NCBI RefSeq assembly: GCF_014218355.1
Contig: NZ_AP023368.1
Span: forward strand, 1,616,001 to 1,680,000
Direction: 5' to 3'
DNA: 64,000 nucleotides
Source: Anaerocolumna chitinilytica
GTDB lineage: Bacteria; Bacillota; Clostridia; Lachnospirales; Lachnospiraceae
The translations under genes and the position numbers were made by a program. The notes below the pieces were generated by a model, which saw only the letters and a program-made list of their open reading frames with translations, did no database searches and was not told where the DNA came from. Below, piece after piece: positions 9,404 through 17,685 of this stretch; positions within the stretch are counted from its first letter, which is position 1; the number at the start of each line of letters is the position of its first letter.

Positions 9404-9450
9404 AAGGATTCCTTTCACCAAAGTTTAATCAGGCGAAAGGAATCCTTCTT
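9404..9450. terminator. Bidirectional terminator between convergent genes
   Basis: Perfect 13-bp stem AAGGATTCCTTTC (9404-9416) with GAAAGGAATCCTT (9435-9447), followed by CTTTATAA on the plus strand and preceded by A-rich sequence that gives T's on the minus strand. It lies between the secreted protein gene (+) and the MerR gene (-). Confidence 0.7.
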
Positions 9451-9536
9451 TATAAGCGTAAGCTTAGTATTTTATGACTGAAGTATTTTGTTGTATTACA
9501 AGAGCCGTATATCAAGTATTTCTGAACATTAATTTA

Positions 9537-10313
9537 CTATGCCTTCTGGATTCCGGTAAAGAGATGGATGGCATCTCTAAGGAATTCTGCCAGGCCTTCC
9601 TGTTCCTTGTCATAGTAAGCTTTAAAGCGTTCATCTGCCACATACATATCTGCCAGGCCGGCATGTGCTTGCGGAGTGTAAGAGACAGCGTTACCCCAGC
9701 TGAGAGTAAGCCATTCTTTGTGAAGGCGAGCTGCTTCCTGAGCTTTTTCACTTCCCGGGTCTTTGGTAGCGAAAGCTTCTTGTAAGGTGAGCAAAACCTG
9801 CTTACTTAGATTCTCCCAGCGTTCATATTCTTCCTTTGATAGATTTAGCATTCTCTTATTAGATTCTTCCACAACTTTATCGCCGTATTTTTCACGGATT
9901 TCTTTTCCGTATTTCTCTTCATTTGTTTTTACAAGATCTTTCTTAAAACCTTCAAATTTTTCTTTATCACTCATGGTATTCCTCCCTGATTCGTTATCAA
10001 TTGTTTTGTCAACGGTTGTAATTAATAAATCCAGTCTTGTTCTTTCTTCCAGCAGTTTTTCGCGATGCTCCCTTAAAGCCTTCAGATTATCGAAATCCGG
10101 CTGTGAAAGTATGGTATGAATATCTTCAAGACCAAAGCCCAGCTCTTTATAGAATAATATCTGCTGAAGAAGGGAAACTTCCTTTTCACCATAAATGCGG
10201 TAACCTGACGAGTTAATTCTTAAGGGCTTTAGAAGTCCAATGCTGTCATAATACCGCAAAGTTCTTGTACTGACGCCGGCAGTCTTGCTTAATTTTAGAA
10301 TACTGTATTCCAT
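9537..10313 (-). CDS. MerR-family regulator with TipAS-like ligand domain
   Basis: 258 residues, starting at the ATG at 10313, which has AAGGAGGAC 2 nt upstream; the frame extends eight codons further without support. Residues 1-70 are a MerR winged helix (TAGVSTRTLRYYDSIGLLKP, then GYRIYGEKEV). A dimerising coiled coil runs over about 75-120 (REHREKLLEERTRLDLL). Residues 130-258 are a helical TipAS-type domain, with KYG repeats, HKEWLTLSWG and the closing ADMYVADERFKAYYD. In TipAL this domain binds thiopeptide antibiotics covalently through a Cys; I see no Cys here, so covalent capture is unlikely. Its own promoter has the MerR-type 19-bp spacer, so it probably activates itself. No second target gene is adjacent. 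Confidence 0.88.
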   Translation of the reverse strand: MEYSILKLSKTAGVSTRTLRYYDSIGLLKPLRINSSGYRIYGEKEVSLLQQILFYKELGFGLEDIHTILSQPDFDNLKALREHREKLLEERTRLDLLITTVDKTIDNESGRNTMSDKEKFEGFKKDLVKTNEEKYGKEIREKYGDKVVEESNKRMLNLSKEEYERWENLSKQVLLTLQEAFATKDPGSEKAQEAARLHKEWLTLSWGNAVSYTPQAHAGLADMYVADERFKAYYDKEQEGLAEFLRDAIHLFTGIQKA

Positions 10314-10511
10314 AAGTCCTCCTTCAGCTAAAGGCAAATATAAGAAAGCTGGAACCTGAAGCTGATTCTATTCATAGTATATAGTTCATAGTTTTTGCGC
10401 GCGCTTTGTGAGTAAGATAACAGACCTTCAGGTGTATTGAATAAGAACAAAAGACTGTATTGTATATTCTATCTTTTTTGCTGGCGAAGGGCTGTTAACA
10501 ACTCTGAAATC

Positions 10512-10542
10512 ATCATAAACCTTAACGTAGCGTTAATGTCAA
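10512..10542 (-). promoter_or_regulatory. MerR-type promoter and operator of the TipAS regulator
   Basis: Reading the minus strand, TTGACA (10542-10537) and TATGAT (10517-10512) are separated by 19 nt. The spacer contains the inverted repeat TTAACG-CTA-CGTTAA. An overlong spacer filled by a dyad is the signature of MerR-activated promoters, in which the regulator untwists the DNA. The start codon is about 190 nt downstream. Confidence 0.75.
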
Positions 10543-10588
10543 TAGGAAATTTAAAAAATTTTGTAAAATGAATAGTTAAATTCTTGAT

Positions 10589-11842
10589 TGCAAGGGTAAA
10601 TTCATCATTGACGATTTTAGCCTTGCACAAAGTATGGTATGGTAGTCTTGGTTAGTGGATTCCTCCCAATGCATAGGAGGACAAACTTATGTCTAATATA
10701 AAAATGTTTGACCAGAAACACCTTTCTACCACACAAAGAATAAAAATTGAGAAGGGCTTAAATGATGGCCTGTCCTTTGCCGCTATTGCTAGAACCATCG
10801 ACAAACATCCCAGTACTGTTGCCAAGGAAGTAAAAAAATATCGGTACTTTCCTCCAAAAAAAAATCAGGAGAAACCACTTCAGTGTGCCCGCTTTAAGGA
10901 ATGCCAGATGCGCTTCCTCTGTGACAAAAAAGACTGTGTGAAACTTTGTAAGAGCTGCTATGATGTCCAGAGGCGCATCCCAAGATGTACCTTGGAATGC
11001 CCAGATTATCTGATCCCTCACTGCCCTCAGATACAAAAGGCTCCTTATGTGTGTAATCACTGTCAAAAAACGAAGCGCTGTTTGAAACAACTGGCTTTTT
11101 ATTCTGCTCAGCATGCTGATCAATCATCCCAGGAGCTTCTGGTTTCCTGCCGTACTGGTATCAACCAAGATCCCGTTGATATCGCTTTATTGGATGAACT
11201 GATTTCCCCTCTTTTAAAACAAGGGCAATCTCTGGCTCATATTTATGCTTTTCATGGTCATGAAATTCCTTGCAGCAGAAGAACGCTTTATAATTACATT
11301 GATAAAGGAATCTTTTCAGCCAGAAACATTGATTTAAGGCGTCGAGTTCGCTATAAATGCAAACCTCGCAAAACAGGTACACGGATTAGCCTTGCTGCAA
11401 AAAAATTCCGCATAGGACGCACCTATGAAGATTTCCAGAAATATTTGAAAGAACATCCAGAGACCTCTGTTGTGGAAATGGAGTTTATTACTGTAATCCC
11501 AACAGTTCATGGCAAAAGGGCATGTTAGAAAAGAATCATGAATACATACGTTATGTGATTCCAAAGGGTATCAGTCTTGATCCTTTTACACAAGGAGATG
11601 CCATAAAACTTATGAACCACATCAATAGTGAAGCAAGAGACAGCCTGAATGGTTGCACTCCGTTCAGGCTGTCTCAACTTCTTTTGAATATAAACTTCAT
11701 AAGCTCCTCAAACTTAAGGAAATTCCTGCTGATGAGGTCTCACTGATGCCATCATTACTCAAAAAATAACCATATAGACAAGACGGAATCCACAGCCGAA
11801 TTTAATCCTACACGAAAAAGGTATGTGGAATTTAGTCTTGCA
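10589..11842 (+). mobile_element. Internally deleted IS30-family insertion sequence
   Basis: The transposase remnant is bracketed by imperfect 20-bp inverted repeats. The left one is 10589-10608 (TGCAAGGGTAAATTCATCAT). The right one is 11823-11842, read in reverse as TGCAAGACTAAATTCCACAT (16 of 20 matching). Extra copies of the same end motif, ATTTTAGCCTTGCA at 10614 and ATTTTAGTCCTGCA at 11945, lie inside the left end and outside the right end. This suggests nested or repeated insertions. No clear target duplication was identified. Confidence 0.65.
10689..11746 (+). pseudogene. IS30-family transposase, internal deletion, inactive
   Basis: Residues 1-265 from ATG 10689 give the IS30 N-terminal helix-turn-helix (GLSFAAIARTIDKHPSTVAKEV), a Cys-rich zinc-like segment and the start of the catalytic core (ETSVVEM). 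The reading then jumps at about 11482. In the next frame, sequence equivalent to YYCNPNSSWQKGMLEKNHEYIR continues, which is the region of the last catalytic Glu. The stretch between, normally holding the two catalytic Asp residues and about 100 codons, is missing, and the join is out of frame. The 3' part (11522-11746) ends early relative to typical members. A 13-bp palindrome GAGACAGCCTGAA/TTCAGGCTGTCTC (11636-11674) lies in this tail. It cannot transpose on its own. Confidence 0.85.
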
Positions 11843-12170
11843 CGATAATCCAGATGCCTGTTTGCCATGCTTGCACTCATGGAAACAGACCTCTATAAAT
11901 GCATTATAACGCTATTTGATTAACTCGTAAACTGGTGAAACGTGATTTTAGTCCTGCAAAATCAAAGTGTGCAGGAAATCATGAAGTTACCTTTTCACTC
12001 AACCAAATTAAAAATATTTAAAATATATTCTATAAAAATAATTATTAATTTACAGTGTACTTTTTAAAAGCTATCAAAAAGCTTCCTTTGTTAAAAAGGC
12101 ATAACACTAGCCCCTTTAGATAAGGTTATAAGATTTATACATACAAGTAGAATTCGACGGCAAAAATACA
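11843..12170. other. Non-coding stretch after the IS remnant
   Basis: No convincing gene. It contains one further copy of the IS-end motif (ATTTTAGTCCTGCA at 11945) and otherwise AT-rich sequence without clear promoters or hairpins. Confidence 0.4.
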
Positions 12171-12401
12171 GATGATTTCTGAGTCTATTCAGGCATTTTA
12201 TATTGAAGAGTTCCATTTGACACTTAAATGGCAGGAGTTATGACTAGGTTAAATTACACCGCTGTTTGAGCTCACAGTGCTACGCATCCAATACAAATTA
12301 AGCGAGTTCGGTGTAATTTAACCTTCTAGGAATACTTCTGGCATTTTAGTGGAGAACGGAACTCTGAACAAGAAAATGCCTGAATGGACTCAGAAGTCAT
12401 C
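12171..12401. repeat. Long imperfect inverted repeat, possible MITE or fused IS ends
   Basis: Left arm 12171-12261 and right arm 12309-12401 are reverse complements over about 92 nt at roughly 75-80 percent by eye, with a 47-nt centre. Anchors are GATGATTTCTGAGTC against its partner at the outer end, ATTCAGGCATTTT/AAAATGCCTGAAT, GAGTTCC/GGAACTC, and at the inner end the perfect GGTTAAATTACACCG/CGGTGTAATTTAACC. A 33-codon frame (ATG 12384 to stop 12485, ending HEFWRDIIL) runs out of the right arm and could be the 3' end of a lost gene. The structure fits a miniature inverted-repeat element or two inverted terminal fragments of one IS. No family was recognised. Confidence 0.6.
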
Positions 12402-12569
12402 GTCCGCCCCCAAGTATCTAATATCAGCCATATAGCTGAACTGAATAAGATACTACATGAATTTTGGCGGGATATCATATTGTAATTTTATTTTTGGAGC
12501 TTCATAATGGAGATTAACTGTTGTTAACACTCGGTTTACATAGAATTTACCAAGGAAGGGTTATTTATT

Positions 12570-13904
12570 ATGTTATTTACCAGAAAGCAGCTTTTTCAAC
12601 TGATTCTGCCTCTGATTGCCGAACAGTTTCTTGCAGTATCCGTTGGGCTGGTGGATGTTATGATGGTATCCAGGGCAGCCGGGGAGGCGGGTATAGCAGG
12701 AGTATCTCTAGTGGATACCTTAAATGTTCTTTTGATAACCTTGTTTTCTTCCCTAGCAACGGGAGGAGCGGTGGTTTCTTCACAGTATTTGGGTAAGAAG
12801 GAAGAAGACAATGCCAGTAAAGCCGGCGGACAGCTTATTATTACAACCCTGTTCTTTGCTCTTATCATTATGGGAATATCCTTAATTGGAAATGCACATA
12901 TCCTAAGAGCAATATACGGAGACCCGGGAAAAGATATTATGAGAAGCGCAACCACCTACTTTATTATTACAGCCTTTTCCTTTCCTTTTCTTGCGGTTTA
13001 TAATTCTTGTGCAGCTTTATTTCGGGCTATGGGAAACTCCAAAATATCCATGTATGTTTCCATCGTGATGAATCTTATTAATGTAACCGGTATTTTTATT
13101 ATGGTATTTTTACTGCATATGGGGGTGGAAGGGGTTGCAATTCCCACTCTGGTGGCAAGAGCGGCTTCTGCAATTATTATTTATCTTCTAATTAAGAGCA
13201 AGAAGAATGCTATCCATGTGAGTAATATCCTGCATGCAGGGATTGATTTCACGATGATTAAGCGGATATTAAATATCGGTGTACCCAACGGGCTGGAAAA
13301 CAGCATCTTTCAGATTGGAAAGATTCTGGTGCAAGGGTTGATTACAAGTCTTGGAGCAGTGGCGATAGCGGCAAATGGTGTAGCCGGTACTATTGCAGGC
13401 TTTGCTTTAATACCAGGCAGTGCCATGGGGCTGGCAATGATTACGGTAGTGGGACGGTGTGTCGGAGCAGAGGACATTGCTCAGGCTAAGAAATATACGG
13501 TAAAGCTGATGCAGCTCTGTTATTTAATACTAGGTGTGTTAAATATCGGTATCTTTCTGCTAAGAAAACCGATTGTTGATATTTTCGCTCTGTCCGGTCC
13601 CTCTGAAAAGGCCACGCTGACACTCATTATCTATCATTGCATCTGTTGCTGCATCATCTGGCCTTTATCCTTTGCCCTGCCAAATGCCTTAAGGGCTGCC
13701 AATGATGTGAAAACTACTATGACCATCTCTATTATCTCCATGTGGGTGTGGAGAATCGGGTTCAGCTATTTCCTTGTGAATGGTCTTAAAATGGGGGTAT
13801 TGGGAGTATGGGTTGCTATGACCATTGACTGGCTGTTCAGAGGAATCTGTTTTGGCCTGCGCTTTGCAAAAGGCGGATGGGTAAAACATGCATACCTAAG
13901 ATAG
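12570..13904 (+). CDS. MATE-family multidrug/sodium antiporter
   Basis: 444 residues with twelve predicted membrane helices, the usual MATE size. It opens with LPLIAEQFLAVSVGLVDVMMVSRAAGEAGIAGVSL, the family's first-helix pattern. The two six-helix halves are joined near residue 225, and the second half carries a similar GAVAIAANGVAGTIAGF segment. It exports cationic drugs or metabolites in exchange for Na+ or H+. The ribosome site is weak (GGAAGGG about 11 nt before the ATG). It ends 29 nt before a terminator whose T-tract abuts the next gene's start. Confidence 0.88.
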   Translation: MLFTRKQLFQLILPLIAEQFLAVSVGLVDVMMVSRAAGEAGIAGVSLVDTLNVLLITLFSSLATGGAVVSSQYLGKKEEDNASKAGGQLIITTLFFALIIMGISLIGNAHILRAIYGDPGKDIMRSATTYFIITAFSFPFLAVYNSCAALFRAMGNSKISMYVSIVMNLINVTGIFIMVFLLHMGVEGVAIPTLVARAASAIIIYLLIKSKKNAIHVSNILHAGIDFTMIKRILNIGVPNGLENSIFQIGKILVQGLITSLGAVAIAANGVAGTIAGFALIPGSAMGLAMITVVGRCVGAEDIAQAKKYTVKLMQLCYLILGVLNIGIFLLRKPIVDIFALSGPSEKATLTLIIYHCICCCIIWPLSFALPNALRAANDVKTTMTISIISMWVWRIGFSYFLVNGLKMGVLGVWVAMTIDWLFRGICFGLRFAKGGWVKHAYLR

Positions 13905-13932
13905 AAAATTGGATAATCAGTGCTAAGAAATT

Positions 13933-13982
13933 CCCTCATGACATAAAATGTTACTACAGTTTATGGATGAGGGCTTTCTTTT
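13933..13982 (+). terminator. Terminator of the MATE gene overlapping the next gene's ribosome site
   Basis: CCCTCATGACATAAA pairs with TTTATGGATGAGGG, followed by CTTTCTTTTT. The start codon of the M23 peptidase lies directly after the T-tract at 13984, and the stem's right arm (GAGGG) is its only visible ribosome site. Confidence 0.75.
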
Positions 13983-13983
13983 T

Positions 13984-15144
13984 ATGAAAAGATTAAGGCG
14001 TGGGATAATTATAGAGGCTGTGCTGGTATTAGCGGCTATCTGCATTATAATGTTTGGCAGCAATAACAGTGGCGGTATTAAACAATTTATGAAGGAGACC
14101 TTTCTGCCGCGTTTTCTTACGGCAAGTTCCGGGGGAGAGGCAGAAAAGAAATACATAAAATGGGTGGACTTTGATGTCTGTTCTGAGGCTATGGGAAAGG
14201 CCTGCGATTTGGATGTTGCATCTCAATCACAAGCTGTTAAGTTAAATTGGGTAGAGCTCCTAGCTTATCTTGGCACCCGTTATGGAGGTGATTTCTCCAG
14301 ATATAAAGAGAAAGACCTTACCGGCCTTGCAGAAAAATTAGAGAGCGGCGAGACTACCATGGCAGCCCTGACAGCTGATTTAAAATACTATTCTTACTAT
14401 CTGGAAGCTTATTCAGCTGTTCTTGGTGGTATGGTTGGTGAATACGAAGAGGAAGTCCCGGACCCTAATGATCCACAGAAAACAACGTGGGTGAAGAAAT
14501 ATGGATTAAAGGCTTATCTGCCACTAGCAAAGTATTTTCCATATAGTGATTTTGATGATTTCGGAGTATCCAGAACCTACGGCTATAAAAGAAAGCATTT
14601 AGGACATGACATGATGGGGCAGGTAGGAACACCGGTTATTGCAGTGGAATCCGGATATGTAGAAGCCCTTGGCTGGAACCGGTACGGCGGCTGGCGCATC
14701 GGTATCAGGAGCTTTGATGGTAAACGCTACTATTATTACGCTCACCTTAGAAAGAATTATCCCTATAATAAGGAGCTGGCAGCAGGAAGCATTGTTCAGG
14801 CCGGTGATGTTATCGGTTATCTCGGCAGGACCGGCTACAGTACTACGGAGAATGTCAATAATATCGACACGCCTCACCTTCATTTTGGTTTACAGCTGAT
14901 TTTTGACGAATCCCAGAAAGAAGGGAATAATGAAATCTGGGTAGATTGCTATGAGCTTGTCAGGTTCTTATACCGTAACCGCTCGGAAACCTCTAAAGTT
15001 GCAGATTCCAAGGAATGGAAACGAATTACTAATATAAAGGACCCGGCAGCTGTAGATTTTGAAAAAAATAAAGAAAACTCTAATATAACACCTCATAATA
15101 CCGATGAAGATACTGGAGATTCCATTGAAGGAACAGGAGAGTAG
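13984..15144 (+). CDS. M23-family (LytM-like) metallopeptidase, membrane anchored or secreted
   Basis: 386 residues from ATG 13984, chosen because it places a positively charged segment (MKRLRRG) and a membrane helix (IIIEAVLVLAAICIIMFG) at the very N-terminus. The in-frame ATG at 13948 lies inside the terminator loop. A helical region of about 150 residues is followed by the M23 domain with a complete zinc site: H205xGxD209 and H298xH300. This indicates an active D,D- or interpeptide-bond endopeptidase acting on peptidoglycan outside the membrane. A low-complexity acidic tail (NKENSNITPHNTDEDTGD) closes the protein. Spore-cortex or cell-separation roles are possible; nothing nearby decides. 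Confidence 0.85.
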   Translation: MKRLRRGIIIEAVLVLAAICIIMFGSNNSGGIKQFMKETFLPRFLTASSGGEAEKKYIKWVDFDVCSEAMGKACDLDVASQSQAVKLNWVELLAYLGTRYGGDFSRYKEKDLTGLAEKLESGETTMAALTADLKYYSYYLEAYSAVLGGMVGEYEEEVPDPNDPQKTTWVKKYGLKAYLPLAKYFPYSDFDDFGVSRTYGYKRKHLGHDMMGQVGTPVIAVESGYVEALGWNRYGGWRIGIRSFDGKRYYYYAHLRKNYPYNKELAAGSIVQAGDVIGYLGRTGYSTTENVNNIDTPHLHFGLQLIFDESQKEGNNEIWVDCYELVRFLYRNRSETSKVADSKEWKRITNIKDPAAVDFEKNKENSNITPHNTDEDTGDSIEGTGE

Positions 15145-15172
15145 TAGGAATTATTGAAAAGAATAATTCCTA
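15145..15172 (+). other. Stem-loop after the M23 gene
   Basis: Perfect 11-bp stem TAGGAATTATT/AATAATTCCTA with a 6-nt loop starting right at the stop codon, without a T-tract. A second dyad ACAAGATTG...CAATCTTG follows at about 15174-15212. Probably an mRNA 3'-end structure. Confidence 0.5.
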
Positions 15173-15272
15173 CACAAGATTGTACCGGGGAAATCCTCGG
15201 CCCAATCTTGCAGCAAGTTGGAAAGACAGGAATGTCAAGCCGAAGATTTGATGCTCACGAAAGGGGTAAAAT

Positions 15273-15321
15273 AAAGACATACAAAACGTGAAGAAGGTGT
15301 AACGTTTTGTATGTCTTTTTC
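15273..15321 (+). terminator. Strong rho-independent terminator upstream of the sigma factor
   Basis: AAAGACATACAAAACGT (15273-15289) pairs perfectly with ACGTTTTGTATGTCTTT (15302-15318), followed by TTCG. It insulates the sigma/anti-sigma pair from read-through. Confidence 0.85.
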
Positions 15322-15358
15322 GTCTATACTTATGAAAAAGTAATACAGGGAGGATGAA

Positions 15359-15907
15359 ATGGAAAATTCAAAGCACGTTAGGGATCTTTCTGGTACAGAG
15401 GAAGAATTGAAGAAATGGATAGAAAAGCTGTGCATGGATACCTGGCGAGAGGTATACCAGTTTATCTATTACAAGGTCGGTAACAGGGAAGAAGCAGAAG
15501 ATATAACCCAGGAAACCTATGTAAAGGCAATGATATATTTAAAAAATGAATATGCGTTAATTGAAAATTACAGCGCTTACCTTAAAGCTATTGCTTTGAA
15601 TCTAATCAGAGATGAGTGGAGAAAGCAGAAAAAGGGACCGGTAAGTGTTGATATAGAAGAACTTGATTTAACAGGAAGGGAAGAAGATTTTACAAAAATT
15701 ACTGAACAAAGACAGACTTTAAAGGAAGCTTTGGAGAAGTTGAAGGAAGATCAAAGGCGTGTAGTAGAACTTAGAATATTAAAAGGCTACTCTGTAAAAG
15801 AAACCGCTGCGATACTTAAGAAAAAAGAAAGTCATGTAAGAGTGATACAGCTTCGGGCCTTGGAGAAACTGGCTGAGATATTGAAGTCATACGCGTGGGA
15901 GTTATAA
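15359..15907 (+). CDS. ECF-type RNA polymerase sigma factor
   Basis: 182 residues, GGGAGGATGAA directly before the ATG. Region 2 is seen at about 28-95 (FIYYKVGNREEAEDITQETYVKAM, then the -10 contact helix NLIRDEWRKQKK). Region 4 is at about 125-180 (LEKLKEDQRRVVELRILKGYSVKETAAILKKKESHVRVIQLRALEKL), a helix-turn-helix for the -35 element. No region 3 or 1.1 is present, as expected for the ECF group. A membrane protein of anti-sigma layout begins 41 nt after its stop, so this pair probably answers an envelope signal. A bipartite ECF promoter upstream was not evident. Confidence 0.9.
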   Translation: MENSKHVRDLSGTEEELKKWIEKLCMDTWREVYQFIYYKVGNREEAEDITQETYVKAMIYLKNEYALIENYSAYLKAIALNLIRDEWRKQKKGPVSVDIEELDLTGREEDFTKITEQRQTLKEALEKLKEDQRRVVELRILKGYSVKETAAILKKKESHVRVIQLRALEKLAEILKSYAWEL

Positions 15908-15948
15908 AAATAATTGATTGGAAGTCTATACTCGTGAAAGGAGTTATA

Positions 15949-17664
15949 ATGAAAAAGGAAAAGTTTATTTCAGATTATATTGATAGATTAAATCAGGAGC
16001 AGGTACCCGGCAAGGAAGGATTGGACGATGAGAATGTAAAAGAACTGACCAATACAATCAGAGCTTTGAAAAAGTTAAAAGAGCCGGTATATCCCCAGGA
16101 AGGGTTTGAAAAGCAGTTATCGGAGAATATGTGGAAGGCTTATAAAGGAGAAGAGGGAAAAAATATGGCTGGTATAACCGGCCGCAAAGAAATCGCCGTA
16201 AAAAAAAGAAGATTTGCTCCTGTCTTTTGGGGGGTGGCAGCGGCAGCAGCTGTATTTCTGGGAGTGTTTTATCTAAAAGATTCATATCTGACCGGAGGGA
16301 ATCCTGTTTATGCTATGGAGCAAGCCTATGAAAAAGCTAATGCATACCATGGTGTATTGACTATTACCTCTATAAACGGAGAAGGTGAACGTAGCATACA
16401 GGCAGTGAGAGAGGTCTGGGCTGATAAGGAAGGCAGATATTACGTGAAGGAATTACAGGGCTTAGAGGAGGGATTAATTACTGCCAATAACAACCAGGAA
16501 AAATGGCAGTTAAAACCGGAGGATAACTATATCAGCCTGTATACAGCCTTTCCGGATAATTACACCTTTACCTTTGAAATCGGAAAAGAGGTACAGCAAT
16601 TAAAGACAGCTGCAAAGGTAACAGAAGAGTCGAAAACATCTATCAGCGGGCAGCAGGCAGTACTTTATAAAGTTACTCCAAAAGGAGGTGATACCTATTC
16701 TATCTGGATAAATGAAAAAACAGGTATACCTCTTAAGAAACAAACTGCCTTGGTAAATGGTGTTGCCTATGAGGTAAGTTATAGCGATATTGAATATACA
16801 AAAAGCATTCCGACTGAATATTTAAGCTATGGAGATTTAAAGGGGTATGTTGTGAATAGAGAGGAGAATTGGCAGATATGTGCCACGATGGAAGAGGCAG
16901 AGGAACTATCAGGCCTCGAAATGGAACTTCCCATGGTCTCAGCCACTTCCTATAAGCTGACAGAAATCTCAGCCAATGCAGAAGATAAGGCCATTAAGGT
17001 GTATTATGGACTAGAAGGGCAGGAGAATAAGGTCGCTGTTATTGAAAGAGAAGTTGATCTGGCTGCAAAGAACAGTGGAGCTGTCAACGGTGTAATTGGT
17101 TCCATGAGGGCAGAAATCCTAACCAATGCAGCAAAGACAGATATAGAAGCAAATAGCAATAGTGTCGGTATTACCAATGGCCTGGCAGCAGAAAGTTTTG
17201 GGGATCAAAACACTATTACCAGCATCACCTGGCAGCAGAACAAAAGAGAATACCAGGTAATTGGAAACGGTTCTATGGATGAAATCAATGTTTTTATCAA
17301 AGGCTTAACCGGAGAAAAAGCTGTCCTTTCAAAAGAAAGTTTAAGTACACCTCAGGTTAAGGTAGATTATGATATGAAGTCAGAAGAGCAGACACAAAAA
17401 CAGGTAGATGCGGGCCATCAGCCCTGGAAGTTAGATCCTGCCTTTGTAGCCCAGGTATTTACCAGCCTATTAATTCAGCCGGATGGGATTAAAGGAGAAT
17501 ATCCGATTCCCTATAAGGATTTTAAGATTATAAAGAATACCGGAAGCTCTATTATTGTAGAAGTGGATAATAAAAAGTCACCGGTATCAAAAGTATATCT
17601 AAAACAGCTTGTAAGACAGGATAGCACCGGTATCTGGACGGTAATAGGGTATGATAAGAAATAA
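15949..17664 (+). CDS. Membrane anti-sigma factor-like protein with LolA/RseB-like outer domain
   Basis: 571 residues from ATG 15949 (AAAGGAG 5 nt upstream; the frame's earlier GTG at 15895 lies inside the sigma gene). Residues 1-88 are cytoplasmic, helical and charged, suited to hold the sigma factor. Residues 89-109 are one membrane helix (APVFWGVAAAAAVFLGVFY). The outer part begins PVYAMEQAYEKANAYHGVLTI and continues as beta strands like the LolA/RseB fold (about 115-300), which binds lipids or lipoproteins in relatives. A further mixed domain without a recognised family fills the C-terminal half, including TSITWQQNKREYQVIGNGSMDE, a lipoprotein-sensor-like DUF4367 strand pattern. No zinc HxxxCxxC motif is present. 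Assignment as anti-sigma rests on layout and position after the sigma gene. Confidence 0.7.
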   Translation: MKKEKFISDYIDRLNQEQVPGKEGLDDENVKELTNTIRALKKLKEPVYPQEGFEKQLSENMWKAYKGEEGKNMAGITGRKEIAVKKRRFAPVFWGVAAAAAVFLGVFYLKDSYLTGGNPVYAMEQAYEKANAYHGVLTITSINGEGERSIQAVREVWADKEGRYYVKELQGLEEGLITANNNQEKWQLKPEDNYISLYTAFPDNYTFTFEIGKEVQQLKTAAKVTEESKTSISGQQAVLYKVTPKGGDTYSIWINEKTGIPLKKQTALVNGVAYEVSYSDIEYTKSIPTEYLSYGDLKGYVVNREENWQICATMEEAEELSGLEMELPMVSATSYKLTEISANAEDKAIKVYYGLEGQENKVAVIEREVDLAAKNSGAVNGVIGSMRAEILTNAAKTDIEANSNSVGITNGLAAESFGDQNTITSITWQQNKREYQVIGNGSMDEINVFIKGLTGEKAVLSKESLSTPQVKVDYDMKSEEQTQKQVDAGHQPWKLDPAFVAQVFTSLLIQPDGIKGEYPIPYKDFKIIKNTGSSIIVEVDNKKSPVSKVYLKQLVRQDSTGIWTVIGYDKK

Positions 17665-17685
17665 TACAAATCTGGTTTATTATGT

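Noticed and set aside
11522..11746. Independent small gene of 74 codons
   Set aside because: It continues the IS30 transposase (MLEKNHEYIR) in another frame after the deletion, so it is part of the pseudogene.
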